Source: Coriaria nepalensis (lineage: Eukaryota; Streptophyta; Magnoliopsida; Cucurbitales; Coriariaceae). From it: a DNA stretch of 64,000 nucleotides. Below are positions 35,625 to 47,695 of this stretch, in pieces. Numbering within the stretch: position 1 is the stretch's first letter; every line of letters starts with the position of its first letter. Position numbers and translations under genes: made by a program. The notes below the pieces were generated by a model. The model was given only the letters and a program-made list of their open reading frames with translations, was not told the origin of the DNA and made no database searches. The stretch lies in NCBI GenBank assembly GCA_027186245.1, contig CP114500.1, positions 878,001 to 942,000 on the forward strand. Direction: 5' to 3'.

Positions 35625-38600
35625 ATCGTGGTTAATAACAGCCGTACGATGAGACATCGGGACCCACTAGGCAATCGCTTCCATAATAAGGTGTTGATTC
35701 TCTTTTTTCCTTATGGAATTCACAAAGTGGAATATAGCTGGCAGGCAGCCTATCAGAAGTTAATAAAAAATTGCTGCAGCAGTTTGGTCCGTTAGTTGAA
35801 GCAACACCCGTCCGTCTACGTCAAATCGGAAAACGACAAATATTTGCAACCATGTCGGACGATCAGTCAGTTCAGTTCAACTGTTCCAACCCTTTTTTTA
35901 AGAAAAAAATAATGTTTGGTTAGGTAAATAAATTGCATCTGTAATCTCTTAATCCTAACTAATTATAAGGTAATGACAAATAATTAATCAGATTATGAAT
36001 CAACAGAAATCTTAACTTGATTTAGCAAATTTTAACTATTGCGAGCAATTATAAGTAATGTTGTATAGTATATTATATAGTACATGTTACTACTCTATGG
36101 CAAGTTGGTCTAAAAAAATTCAATTATTTTTCTTAGTATCTGGTTTGTTTAATGTACTTTTGATGTGGATACAAATGTGGAAGAAGCACACAATCACTAA
36201 AGTTTGAGACATTATCCATTAATCTATATTATGTTAATGTCTTTTTTTTTCTTTTTTTTTTTTTAATTATTATTTTTTATTGGGTTAAGTAAATTAATCG
36301 AGTTCTGAATAAGCTGCCGTGCTCCTCCCATGCCATGTGACATTTCTGCTAAAAAGGATATCTAATATTCCCTGCATTCAATTAAAAACGACACATGATT
36401 CTCAAGTTGATCTGCTTAACCCAAAAAAAATTAAATTAAAAATAAAAAATAAAAAAACCCATTTGCAAGTGGGAGTATGATTGTGAGAATCCAAAGTTGC
36501 ATTAACTATTAAGATTACATAGCATTGTTCTTTTTAAATCTTGACCGTCTATTTTTCAACATCTCAATATTATTATCAAATTATTTTATATATGTATGAA
36601 AGATACATTCGATACAACGAGTAATCACGACCAAACTTACATTCGAATGTAACTCACTCGGATAATCTTATATGATAAATAGTTTTGATGTGGCTTGAAC
36701 TCGGGCAGTGCCTGAACCATTCAATTGCATTGACAATGAAATCGATCGATTGCATATCATAAAGTTTAGTTATTATGGAATGTGAATATAAAATCTTGAG
36801 GTGAATCTTACTTAAGGTCTCAGAATCTTTAATATTGGACTAAACTCTTGTGGTTTAGTACATGAATTTACGATATGTGTATTGTGTTACAATTGTTCGT
36901 TCATCGGATCTGTTACGGGGAATAATATGGATCTCACGTTGTAGTGCATTCGTGTGAACTGGGAGGGATGATATCAAGTGATCCAGTACGATGGGGAAAC
37001 GTACTAGTACGGCGAAACTGTAGGTAGTTTGATGTAGGAAATTCATGCGTGTGGCACGTGCCGGGAAAAGTTTTTCTGTAATTTAGTAGGAAAGCTATTT
37101 AGGACAACATAATATTTATATATATATATATATATATTCATGATCTAATTTTCCTCCTCCTCATATTATTACATCTGATAATTTTATTAAATTATTAAAA
37201 GATTTAAAAATTAAAGTTAGGTAATGGACGGTCAAAAAATAGTGACAGAAAATGAACGGTTGAGATTGCCCTTTTTTTTTTTTTTTGTTTACTCGTAACG
37301 TCTCATTGAAATTATTGGCAAGAAACAGGGAATGAGACATACATGATACATCATCATCCAAATTTAGAGCTGACACGATGGACCGTCTTTTAATTTTTAA
37401 ATTTTGTTTTAATATTTTTCTTTTTTGCTCTTGGGGTTAAGAAAGAAATCTGGTAGTGCAAAAAAAAAAAAACAAAAAAAAGTAAATTAATGCTAGCGAG
37501 ACGGTGAAGTCGGTTTTGGCAGTTTGGGAAATGAGAAGTGCGTGTCAGCCACGTGTCCGTAGAGTTGGCCGTTAATGGATTCCACTCGAGAGACTGTGCC
37601 TTGAAATTTTTATTTTTACAGCCTGGAGTGACAGGATAGATACTAAGCAGTGCAGTGCAGTGGGGGGTGGGGGGGGGGGGGGGGGCCAGGGCCAGAACAA
37701 ATATTTAAGGTATATATATATATATATGGTTCGATTTGGGGATAATCCTAAATATTGAGATAGGATTAGCAAGGTATTAGGGTAGTTAATATTGAGAGAA
37801 GATGTGGAGAATATTCAGAAACGAAAAGAGGATAAGTGGAAGGTTATTTTGATGTAATGTCAGATTAGGAGTGTTTTGATATTATTTATGAAACAGTCGG
37901 TATTTAAGATATCGAGTAATAAGAGTTTGATATATATAAAATTAATTAAAATATTGAAATGAGATTAATCGATTATAATTTATATTATTATTTATTTATA
38001 AATATATATATTTAATTTTAAAATATATTATTAATTATGGAATTTTTTATAACGGACATTAATATATATATATAATAGTATTGAAAATTTTATTTTATTA
38101 AAAATTTATTATGATCGAAAGTAAATTAAAATAATTTTATTTGATAAGGAAAATAAGTAAAAAAGAAAAAAATAATAATAAGATTAGTATTTGAATTAAT
38201 AAACTCTCGTTAAATTAAAATTAAAGTGTAACACACTTTGTTACTAAATAATTATGACTTAAACCTAAATTAAGATCTAAGCAAAAAATAGAGACGAAAG
38301 TTGAGATTGAGGGGGCGGGCGGCCCTCCGTCCATGGTGGGGTCCCTTCTACCCCTTCGATTCTGCTTACTGTTACTTTTGTCGTTTTCCTCACCAGCACA
38401 GCACTTATTTCGTGTCGTTTTCGGATGTTAAAATATCCTTCCCCTCGCATTAAGAATGCTCTCCAGCCTGGCCTCTGGTCAAAGTCGTCCGTTCCTATCC
38501 AACCATCCCAACCGTCTGCTTCCCCCCCCTCTCCCCCACCTTTTCCTTCTTTTTCATTTATTATTCCGTTTCAACTTTCCGTTTCCAAACTCAACTTCAT

Positions 38601-39020
38601 AAAATTAAAAAAAACTGTCCCTCTGACTTTTATTAAAACCTATCTCTTTACCGTTTTACATGTTAATAAATAATAATTCATGAAGACTTCGTTTCAAAAT
38701 TTAAAAATTAAAAAAAAAAAAATGAAAAAGAAAAAAGACAATTCAGAGAAACGATTTAACCAAAAATCGTTGTAGAAGTGACGTAAGGGAGTGGAGAGAT
38801 GAACGACAAAGCAAAGTTTTTTTTTTTTTTTTGAAAGAGGCCATTGATAGTCACAATACGTGTAAGTTGAAGGAGGTTATTAATTGACGCGTGTCAACTT
38901 GAAAGCTGTATACTAGTAACTGCCCTGACTCGAAGGACCGCTATCCAGCTAATCAAAACGGCCACGACCGGTTAGTTTTTAAGATCCTACCGGCCTAACC
39001 AGTCATTCCTATCTTCCCCG
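34421..39020. other. long gene-free AT-rich stretch
   Basis: About 4.6 kb without a recognisable gene. It holds an (AT)n repeat at about 34519-34544, a poly-A run followed by G8 at about 35594-35626, a second (AT)n near 37115-37137 and a poly-G tract at 37662-37685. Open frames are all low-complexity or improbable. The right end includes the MYB promoter. Confidence 0.6.
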
Positions 39021-39027
39021 TATAAAT
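39021..39027 (+). promoter_or_regulatory. TATA box of the R2R3-MYB gene
   Basis: TATAAAT lies 169 bases upstream of the MYB start codon at 39196, after a pyrimidine-rich stretch and followed by a CT-rich leader. The distance leaves a 5' leader of about 140 bases, usual for this MYB group. Confidence 0.6.
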
Positions 39028-39195
39028 ACCTCCTTCTCTTCGCCCCCTCTTCTTTCTCTCTTAGAACAAGGTGAGGCTCCGCCTCTGCCATTTTCCATCT
39101 CAGAAATTCCATTGTATAAATTTTCGCTTTAATCTTTATTTCTTACTTTTCGTTTTAGGGTTTAGGGGAAGTTTAGATTTACGAGTTCTTAATCA

Positions 39196-40119
39196 ATGGC
39201 TTCCGCACAGAAAGATGTGGATCGGATAAAAGGTCCATGGAGTCCTGAAGAGGATGAATCGTTAAAGAGGCTTGTTCATAACTACGGGCCAAGAAATTGG
39301 ACTCTGATCAGCAAGTCGATTCCTGGTCGTTCCGGAAAATCATGCCGTCTACGGTGGTGCAATCAGCTCTCTCCGGAGGTCGAGCACCGCCCGTTTACTC
39401 CTGAAGAGGACGATGCTATAATCAGAGCTCATGCAAGATTCGGTAACAAGTGGGCTACTATAGCTCGACTTCTCAACGGTCGCACTGATAACGCCATTAA
39501 AAACCACTGGAACTCGACTCTCAAGCGGAAATGCTCGTCGATGATCGAAGACTCGAACGACGATTCTGGCCAGCATCGTCATAAGAGATCTGCCAGTTTA
39601 GGTGCGAATCCGCTTGCCACAGGGTTCTATCTTAATCCAAGCAGTCCGTCAGGTTCGGATGTCAGCGATTCCAGTCCTACTGGCGTGACTCCATCCCAAA
39701 TGTTCAGATCCTTTCCGGCAACTCCTCCTACTGCTCCGTTGAATCAGCAGCTGGCTGAAACGACGACGTCGTCCTCTGTTACAGATCCTCAAACCTCTCT
39801 GAGCTTATCTCTACCTGGATCCGATTCATCCGAGGTCTTAATTCAAGGCTCCGGATTTGATCAGAATGTTAGTGCCACCAAGGCGGTGCAACAGCAGCCT
39901 GTATCAGATGCTCAATTGGTCGATAAGAGCAGCCATGGAAATAAGGCGGGTAATGAGAAACAGTATTTTAGCGCAGAGATTCTGGCTGTGATGCAGGAAA
40001 TGATCAGGAAGGAAGTGCGGAACTACATGTCGGGTATTGAGAATAACGGTTTGCGTTTCCAGACTGAGGCGATTACCAACGCTGTAGTGAAGCGTATTGG
40101 TATTAGCAGGATCGAGTAG
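39196..40119 (+). CDS. R2R3-MYB transcription factor, subgroup 22 (MYB44/70/73/77)
   Basis: An intronless gene of 307 residues, as usual for subgroup 22. R2 spans about residues 12-59 ([16 protein letters not shown]...[15 protein letters not shown]) and R3 about 64-110 ([16 protein letters not shown]...[17 protein letters not shown]). The subgroup signature [19 protein letters not shown] is at 142-160, and an EAR-like repressor motif LSLSLPG at 202-208. The C-terminal [15 protein letters not shown] block is also conserved in the group. Members are nuclear regulators of abscisic acid, auxin and stress responses. The first R2 Trp is present (PWSPEED), and R3 begins with Phe instead of Trp, as in other plant MYBs. 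The gene appears intact. Confidence 0.95.
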   Translation: MASAQKDVDRIKGPWSPEEDESLKRLVHNYGPRNWTLISKSIPGRSGKSCRLRWCNQLSPEVEHRPFTPEEDDAIIRAHARFGNKWATIARLLNGRTDNAIKNHWNSTLKRKCSSMIEDSNDDSGQHRHKRSASLGANPLATGFYLNPSSPSGSDVSDSSPTGVTPSQMFRSFPATPPTAPLNQQLAETTTSSSVTDPQTSLSLSLPGSDSSEVLIQGSGFDQNVSATKAVQQQPVSDAQLVDKSSHGNKAGNEKQYFSAEILAVMQEMIRKEVRNYMSGIENNGLRFQTEAITNAVVKRIGISRIE

Positions 40120-41661
40120 TTTAGAACTCAAAGAAGTAGTAGCCCTTGACGATCATGGTGACGGCCAAAAATGAGAGTCCCTATCCGCAAATCCATCTTA
40201 TATTCTATATGTGTTTTCGAGTCCCTTTTTTTTCTCTTTCCTTAAGTTCTTACTTTTTAATGTTTAAATTACAAAGTGAAAATAATTTTGGTAGTGTACA
40301 GAGGAATTAAAAATGTGAATGAAGGGAAGAAACAAGGTCGTTTTGTTAAGCATAGATTAGAAAGGAGATAGATACGAGCTGTTGGGGTAGAGTCTGGAAT
40401 TGATGATGAAAATAAGTAGTAGTAACCGTTTTTGTAGTTCTTATTTTAGGGGGAGGTGAACCTCTCTTCAAATCCTAATTAATCAAATATTAGGGATAAA
40501 ATTATAAATAAATAAAGTAAAAAGTAAAAGTAAACTCTCGAGTAAGGAAATAGTGTCGGATTAGATCTGACCCATGTTTGTCTGACTAAAATTTAATATA
40601 TTATCTAATTATTTTCAATTCAATCGGATCTATCCAATCTTGATATAAATTGTAATTTTTCTTATCCGAACGATTCGGATCCAAAATATTCAATCGGATT
40701 AGTATTATGTTTGGTGGACCCGACGTGGACTGAGGACATAACCGTTTCTGTTTCCTTTAATTGAATAAAAAATATCATATGTAATACTGTTTTGGGTGAA
40801 AAGAAGCAAGGAAGGTAAAAACCATAAAAAATTGGTAGTCAATAATTGGACTTTTCCAATTTAGTTGACAAGGGTATGGTGATTGATTGATGCCGCTTCT
40901 TAATTTAAAGCACGTGTAAATAATGTGGAGAAAGGATTTCAGGCTTCATTTTGTCGTTTTCCCCTGTGTGAAGGTTGTACGGTATATAAGCCACAAACAT
41001 TCATCAAATACTCTCTTTAGGAAAATGCCATGGGGACCTTTTTTTTTTCTTTTGCATTTAACCTTTCGTTATTTGTGTTTTGGGCCGATGAAATTAAATC
41101 TCAGCCTTTGGGCCTTAAAAAGAAGCCCTAAAAGATTATATTTGAATGAGTTTGACAAGGAGGAGGACCAGCATCATTAATTTCAAATCAATAAAAATGA
41201 ATTTCTCTATTAAGAAACATAATACTACATATTCCGTACTCTGAAACCATCCGAGAAGTGTACAGTGCTAGATGCCTTAAAAAAGGATTTACAATACAAC
41301 TCCATCCCTCCACACAATCAGAGGGATTTCGATTCTGCAGATCTTAAAACCTACTCAATCACTAAAAATGGCCAATAAAATAAAATAAAATTTGATTCCT
41401 GCATTCGCCGCAATCTTGTTTGTAATGTAAAACGACAGAAAACGATGAAAACTTTCAACTTACAGTCGTGGTATTGACTATTCAGAATTCACGTTAATTT
41501 TAAAGCAATCTTAAGGTAAGATACCATTTGCAGTTATGGAAAAAAACAAAAAACGAAGGTCGCAAATTCCCAGCAGAAGATTGTGAAGAGATAATGGAAG
41601 AGCCCACAAATTACAAAGGCCAAGTAATTTGAGGAGATAAAAGAGAGGACAAAGTCCATCT
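40120..41661. other. intergenic DNA
   Basis: No gene is seen between the MYB and the GID2-like F-box gene. The left part is the MYB 3' UTR and the right part the 3' flank of the minus-strand F-box gene. An A-rich, low-complexity stretch lies around 41270-41640. Confidence 0.6.
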
Positions 41662-42189
41662 TCATCTGCCTCTGTTAGTTGAATTCATCTTCTCGTAGTA
41701 ACGAATAGAGAGAAGTGAGAGAGAAAGATGAACCTCATCCTTCCCCCACCGTGTCGGCGGCGGCGGCGGCTTTGATCCGATCATCGGCGGAAACACACTC
41801 CAAGACGACGACGTTGAGCAAGATTTCGGTTTCGATAGATGACAGAGGTAAAGAGAATGGAGTCGACGGAATCCTCCGAGAGCTAGGACCACAGATCGGA
41901 GTTGTTGATTACCGCAGCCGATGTTCGCCCAGTGCCTTGTACAGATCAGCTCCCATAGCCGCTCGTCCTCAGCCGTCTTGTGCCATTGCTTGCTCACACA
42001 ACTCGCCATGCCTAACGTTCTCGCATCCACGTTCTTCAACACCTCGAACAACAGATTCTCGTCTAAATTCACGAGTCCAGATTTCGATGAAACTTCTTCT
42101 TCTTCTTCTTCTCCTCCTCCTTCCTCCAGCTTTAACTTCTTCATCTCCAAACCAGAATCGTCGCCAGCAAATGTCCGCTTCATCGCCAA
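41662..42189 (-). CDS. GID2: GID2/SLEEPY1-type F-box protein (gibberellin signalling)
   Basis: An intronless gene of 175 residues. After an acidic low-complexity N-terminus (GGGEEEEEEVSSKSG) the F-box starts at about residue 40 with VNLDENLLFEVLKNVDARTL and continues MASCVSKQWHKTAEDERLWE. Then follow the GGF block (VVLALGGFRRLHSLYL) and the C-terminal LSL region (WGKDEVHLSLSLLSIRYYEK), all diagnostic of GID2/SLY1. This protein is the SCF substrate receptor that brings DELLA repressors to ubiquitination once gibberellin-bound GID1 has captured them. A Cys-His pair follows LYL where I remember Trp-Pro in relatives, a minor oddity. No frame break is visible. Confidence 0.93.
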   Translation of the reverse strand: MAMKRTFAGDDSGLEMKKLKLEEGGGEEEEEEVSSKSGLVNLDENLLFEVLKNVDARTLGMASCVSKQWHKTAEDERLWELICTRHWANIGCGNQQLRSVVLALGGFRRLHSLYLCHLSKPKSCSTSSSWSVFPPMIGSKPPPPPTRWGKDEVHLSLSLLSIRYYEKMNSTNRGR

Positions 42190-42932
42190 ATTCAGATCAG
42201 ATCACACAATTTCCGCGAGGATATGATTACAAGTTGAGATGGAATTAAGGAATTTATGAAAATCTTGGAGGTGGGGAAGCTAAACGATGATTCCGGTGTG
42301 AATGGGCTTTTTGGTTTGGATTTATGTGCGAAGAAGATGGTTGGGGGAAAAGAAAAAGCTCACCTGTTTCTTATGACGCTTTTCGAAGACGACACGACGC
42401 GCATTAAATGCGGGTATAAATTAACCTAATAAAGCTTCATTTGGGTCTGTTTGTTTCTTGGGATAGTGTAGCCCACTATGGCTATCCAAATAGTGTATCT
42501 TGGCCGATATGGTGCTTTTGTTTAGTATTCTTCTGTTTGGACACGCCTTGAATTGCATTCTTTGATAAGAAATTACTGTTTTGTGTACACGTTTGTAATG
42601 TAATAACACCAAATGGAACATCAATTTGTTGGAATTTGGAATGCCTATAAACAAACAGAAGATAAAAAAGTAGGGAAGTTCAATGGGCAGATCATTTTGT
42701 CTTCTTTTGTTAGTCGTTGCTGCTTCCCTTTTATATGCAAACAAACTTGATACTTCATATAATTGCTATTGAATTTACACGTACATATAAAGTATTGCTG
42801 TACAGAATATTGTTAAGATTATATAATCAGGAAGTTATCCTAAAGATAAGGAGAGATATTTGTGGGATTCGGAGATCATGAATCTGCTACATTTTCTTAT
42901 ACGCCCCTGCAAAGTCGGCGAGTCGTCAGTGA
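42190..42932. other. upstream region of the GID2-like gene and intergenic DNA
   Basis: No gene is seen. This is the promoter side of the minus-strand F-box gene. A minus-strand open frame (42421-42744) does not resemble any known protein. Confidence 0.5.
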
Positions 42933-44547
42933 TCACGAGTTTGTTTCGGAGAAATTGGACCCGACGCGACTTAACGGCTTGGTAAGTAAGTTGGTTAATC
43001 GATCAATTGTATTGATATGAGAGATAAGGATAAGATTTTCAGCAATAAGATCACGGATAAAGTGAATGTCAACGACGATATATTTTATCCGATAATGCAT
43101 GATTGAATTAAGTGATATATGAGTAGTGCTAATGTTGTCACAGAAGAGGAAAGACGGTTTTTGAATCAGGATAGACAACTTAGTGAATAAGTTGTGAATC
43201 CATTACAACTCGTCTGCAACACAAGCAAGTGAATGATACTCAGCCTGAGTAGAAGAGCAAACGATAACCTACTATTTCCACACACTCTAGGCAATGGGAT
43301 TGGGGCCAAGAAATATAACAAAAGCCAAAGTGGAGGAGCGATCATCTGGATTACTAACCCAGTCGCCATTGGAAAAGGCAGAAATATCAAGTCAAGAGAA
43401 GTGACGAATAAGGACACCATGTGATAGAGTACCCTTGGGATATAGAAGTAGTCTTTGGGATATAGAAGTGGTCAGTGTGAGGATGCTGCATGAACTGGGA
43501 TAACTAATTGACCAAGAATGCAATATCAGGATGAGTAAGAGTCAAGTACTGCAGAGTGCCCATAAGTTGTCTATAAATAACAACATCAGGAAATAGTGTG
43601 CCGACAATAGCAAATACAGATACTTTAGTATGCATAACAGTATGAAGAGGACGAGCGTCGTCTATCTGATGACGTTGCAAGATTTCTATAATATGTTTTT
43701 GATGGCTTAAAAGAACCCCCTTAGAGCATCGAATGATCTCAATGCCAAGAAAGAAGGTGAGAGAGCCGAGGTCTTTTAGAGAGAAAAAGTCACTAAGTTG
43801 GTTTACCAATGCTGAAATGAGACATCAATCACTCCCAGTAATGTCGTCATCACCAAGTTTCCAGCAGCGGACACAAAATGCCGAAGGTATACCTCGTGAG
43901 AGACAAGCAAGTCGTGGAGTTTTTCAAAATGTAGGGTCGTTTCTCTGGTTTGGCCTGGTATTTCGCCCCGAGACCATTGAGGATGTGAAGAGTCAGTTTG
44001 TTGGCTGGAATGGGTTTGTCGATGATGGCAATCTCATTAGCTTTGGCCTTAATACCCTGAAGAAATTTCGAGACAAATTGCGATTCACATTTTGCAAGGG
44101 AAAGATCCTCCTTGAGTTGTATTACACGGGTGTGAGGACGGTTTGCATAAAGGCAAATAACCGTGGTCTAAGCCTTGCGGCTTGTTGTGGCAGTTGCCAG
44201 CATAGCCACGACTGATTCGATCATTGAGCCAAAAAGTGCAGATAAGATGAGCTTATTCTACTGACACAAATGTGTGGATAAGGCAAGATCGGTGGAGCGA
44301 TTCGGGCACAGAGTGGAGCCATCGAGAAAACCGAGCAAGTCAAAACCGATGAGTAGGTCTTGACTCGCGCATGCCAAGATAGATAATTGTTGGATGACAA
44401 TTGCAGGGGCAAATGGTGATGCACATTAATGGCGACTAAATGAATGTAGGTGGGTCCGATGAGTGGGTTGGAGAGTTTGACTACAGTTACAGATTGCTCG
44501 GAGGCAATAGATCCAGCAATTGTGACAGTGGATGCAGCAGTCATCAT
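42933..44547 (-). mobile_element. Ty1/copia relic with gag next to RT/RNase H
   Basis: On the minus strand a copia gag (UBN2-type) starts near 44547 with MTAASTVTIAGSIASE and LSSNNYLSWHARVKTYSS. It continues with the motif SKFLQGIKAKANEIAIIDKP and LTLHILNGLG, then HDLLVSHEVYL near 43870. Directly after this, at 43809, the frame enters the RT thumb (FFSLKDLGSLTFFLGIEII, RQLMGTLQYLTLTHPDIAF). The RNase H follows at 43400-42940 (STQAEYHSLA in one frame). The protease, integrase and most of RT that should lie between gag and the thumb are missing, so about two thirds of the polyprotein is deleted. Several frame changes and stops are present. No LTRs were identified. Confidence 0.8.
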
Positions 44548-45204
44548 GGCTCAACTTGCAAAAAAAGAAGAAATGAATCGAAAGAAAAACTCGTAAGAGT
44601 GTTGTTACACTGTGATACCATAAACAAATACTTAATATATATATATATATATATATAAAAGTTTACCTCTTATTCCGTAGGCATACTAGCAGCAAAGACT
44701 AATCAATCTCTGCTACGTTGAATAAAGAATAATTTTCTTGCAACACAAGTTTGGCAAGTTTGAGCAGTTGTTAGTCTTCCTTGACATTGCTCTTTCTCTT
44801 CAACGACTCTAATCTTTATAGTCCTATAAAAATGTTAAATACGATTTGATTTTCAATGATAAAATTGATAAATTTTTAAATGATAAAAATAGATCAATCT
44901 ATCTCAACGACCGTTTATTTAAAAATAATAAAATTTAAAACGTGGGAAAGCTAAAAAGGTTAGAGAAGGGACACCAAAAAAAATGTCTAAAATGAGAGGT
45001 TGCTTACTTTCTTCGAAAAAAAATATTTTCCCTCTCTAAATTATGACTCGATATAGTCTGTAATACGCGTCTGAGTCCATTAAAAGTCGATTTCTAACAG
45101 CACAAAAGATATCATCATGCCAAGTCAAAAAGATAAAATGTGGACCCACTTAGGAAAGTGGACCACCGACTTGTGCAAGCAAATTCTGAAAGCCATGTCA
45201 CACC
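44548..45204. other. intergenic DNA
   Basis: No gene. An (AT)n repeat lies at 44634-44656. An AGTCAA (W-box core TTGACT on the other strand) at 45123-45128 precedes the PIP-type gene. Confidence 0.5.
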
Positions 45205-45213
45205 CTATAAATA
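45205..45213 (+). promoter_or_regulatory. TATA box of the PIP-type peptide gene
   Basis: CTATAAATA lies 91 bases upstream of the ATG at 45304. Its presence at normal spacing supports 45304 as the true start of a transcribed gene, although the reading frame is broken further on. Confidence 0.6.
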
Positions 45214-45303
45214 CCTAATTGGAAGTTGGAATGAAAATGTAGTGTTGAAGTGTTTAACTATCTAAAACATTTCAAGCAACTTGAAAAACGGTAGAGACCA
45301 CAA

Positions 45304-45598
45304 ATGAGTTCGAGGAGATCAACGATGCATGTATGTTCAGTACTAGTGGTGCTGATGATGGTGGGGGTCGATGTTTCTAATCGACGGTGTAGACTGTAGA
45401 GCACTCATATCGAACGGCAAGAGGGCTGCTAGGCATGGATGCGATCAGGGCAGTGGTGGTGTCGACGAGGCGGTGGGGTTATTAGCTTCATATGCAGTTG
45501 CTTCAAATAATTCGAGCAATAGAACAAGTCGGAGCGGATTAAGGAGCATGGAGTATAAACTGTCGTCTGGGCCTAGCAAGAGTGGCCCTGGCCACTAG
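45304..45598 (+). CDS. PIP/PIPL-type secreted peptide precursor, frame broken
   Basis: The 3' part encodes a protein ending in YKLSSGPSKSGPGH and a stop, matching the SGPSxxGxGH core of PAMP-induced peptides, which are cut from small secreted precursors and sensed by the receptor kinase RLK7. The only ATG at a suitable distance from the TATA box (45304) opens a signal-peptide-like stretch (MHVCSVLVVLMMVG), but in a frame one base away from that of the core, and it stops at 45397-45399. The switch point lies between 45360 and 45397, where a run of five G sits at 45363-45367. If the run held four G, signal peptide and core would be one frame of about 97 codons, a normal precursor length. Either the gene is freshly disabled or the run was miscalled. 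A small intron is unlikely, since the family is mostly intronless. Confidence 0.72.
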
Positions 45599-47251
45599 CC
45601 ACTGCCCGCTACTTTCACTCGATTAATTCTTTCTCTCAGCTTAACTCTCTCAGCTTACTGCTGCACAAATTTGTGGCTAGTTAGTCTTTAGATATATATA
45701 TATATATATATATTAATTTATTGAAGAAGAAATATACTTCCATTATTATCATTTTCTTTTCTTCAATGCGGGCTCGTATTTCCAGCTAAATCCATGGTTG
45801 TATAAGCAACTGTTAATCTCATTAGCAACTCTGTCTCTATCTCTATCTCTTAATAGAGGATGTTAAATTGTCAAACATCATTACGGGATCGTACATGGGA
45901 GTTGCTAAGGTCAAATTGTCAAATTATACGACTAGAGATATATATCCTTTTGTACATGTAGAAATGCTGACTGTGTTGAATGACATTATCCTTCACTATA
46001 TACTTCATTGAGAGTTAGTTCAAAAGTAATCATGACTGAAATTTGAACAATTTAGTAGAAGAAGAGAAGAGAGAAGAAACAAGAGTTGTTGGACTGAGAT
46101 CACAGAGGTCCAAGTAGTGTTTAAATGGGGATACGGAAACATACAAGGGAGATGGAGACAGCATAGGAATCAAACGACAATATGCAAAGAACAGAAACAT
46201 AATAAGTGGAGATAAAGTTAGGTGATGGGGTTGCTTCTCTTACGTGAGTTCTGTGTTGAAAATTAAAATGTTCTCCTTCTCAGTCCCGTCCAAAACCGTC
46301 CAAAACATATAACCCCAAAAACACAGAAACAATAAAATGGCTTACTTTTAGGCCAATACCACATCAATATGTGCGTGATCAATATCTACTTCACCGGCTA
46401 CTGTTGACATCTTAGGTTATCAAAGAAAGAACAAAAATCTACAGCACACCAATATCCATAACAAATCTACAGGACAGAACACCGGGAAAACATCTAAAAA
46501 CAGGTAATCCAATCCTCAGTTTCCTAGCAAGGACTCCTTGAAAACAATAGTTTATAAGAGCAACAAACCCACAAACAAGAAATTTGTGCAATCGTGTAAT
46601 ACCCCGATTCCTTAAACAACAAGAAATAGCTCTCTCTCTCTCTCTACATATATATATATACGAATCCGAAAATTACCTAGAAAATGAACAATATCAATTA
46701 TCAATAGTAAGAGATAGAAATCAAGGAAGCAGTTTAACAAAATCATCAAACAGAGAACAGAAAAAAAAAAAACCAGAAAATTCGTAAATCCTCTTAAGCT
46801 TCATGGTAGATTTCTGTATCATAGACTAAAGCTGTAAAAATGAAATAGATACAAGTATTCAGTGCGCATCTGACGCCCTTCTGGGGTTAACTATCAATTG
46901 CCATTATTTTCTTACAGAACACACAACAAAACACAAACATATTCATTACAATTCCCATCAAATCTCTTACAGCTTCATCCATTCTCTAATTTCTTCCATT
47001 TGACGTAGTCAATTTCAGATCACAACTGGTAGAAGCTCAATGGCCTAATGTCTAATCTATTATGGTAGAATGTTCTCAAAGCAAGAAGATAAAGCACTGA
47101 TATGCAATCACTAAATACTCGTAGAAGAAACCGATGAATATCTTATTAGCATAATATATCCATACGCAATAGAAGCAGATCTTCATCACATAAGTTTGTA
47201 ACAGAGCAGAATCTTAATATGATCACAAAACCTAAAAACATCATACGTAAT
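45599..47251. other. intergenic DNA
   Basis: No gene recognised. An (AT)n repeat lies at about 45690-45713 and a (CT)n near 46630-46645. The right half is the 3' flank of the minus-strand WPP gene. Confidence 0.6.
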
Positions 47252-47695
47252 TTAATTCTCAACAGATGAGATTTCCTCACTATGGTAATGGATTTCGCTG
47301 TCAGCAACAGAACCGTTATCCGCCGTAGATCCTGCAGTAGGTGCCCTAGCCTTCACCGCCTCAAGCATACGGTTGCTAATCTCCTTAGAGTAACCCTGAA
47401 GGACCTCGATTCCGTCGTCCTCGACAGTCACCCTTCCCTCAGCACTAGCATAAGCCTCTGCCTCGACAGCGCGCGCGACAGAGGAGGCTTCGTCGGCCGG
47501 CAACGTACCGTAACGCTTGGAGAGGACGGATGTGGTGGAGAGAGCCTCGATGAGGCGGTTGATGACGGCGTCACGCGTTCGCTGCGACGGAGGCCATACG
47601 CTAAATATAGAAGGTTTGACTGATTTAGCTGGCTCCGATTCGAGTTTTGGTTCTTCATCGGAAGGCGGTGCTGTGGCGATCTCCGGATCCGACAT
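47252..47695 (-). CDS. WPP-domain protein (MFP1 attachment factor type)
   Basis: An intronless gene of 147 residues. After an acidic N-terminus comes the WPP domain from about residue 30: IFSVWPPSQRTRDAVINRLI, then SVLSKRYGTLPADEASSVAR and VLQGYSKEISNRMLEAVKAR. This is the complete domain of WPP1/2/MAF1 proteins, which target the nuclear envelope (partners of RanGAP and WIT/WIP proteins) and the cell plate and affect root mitotic activity. The tail is acidic and Ser-rich. Length and domain boundaries are normal for the family. Confidence 0.92.
   Translation of the reverse strand: MSDPEIATAPPSDEEPKLESEPAKSVKPSIFSVWPPSQRTRDAVINRLIEALSTTSVLSKRYGTLPADEASSVARAVEAEAYASAEGRVTVEDDGIEVLQGYSKEISNRMLEAVKARAPTAGSTADNGSVADSEIHYHSEEISSVEN

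Noticed and set aside
38425..38673. Pro/Ser-rich 82-codon frame upstream of the MYB gene
   Set aside because: Low-complexity translation of a pyrimidine-rich stretch without homology.
41715..42248. 177-codon + strand frame over the GID2 gene
   Set aside because: Antisense of a gene with clear F-box, GGF and LSL blocks; the + strand product is low-complexity Ser-rich.
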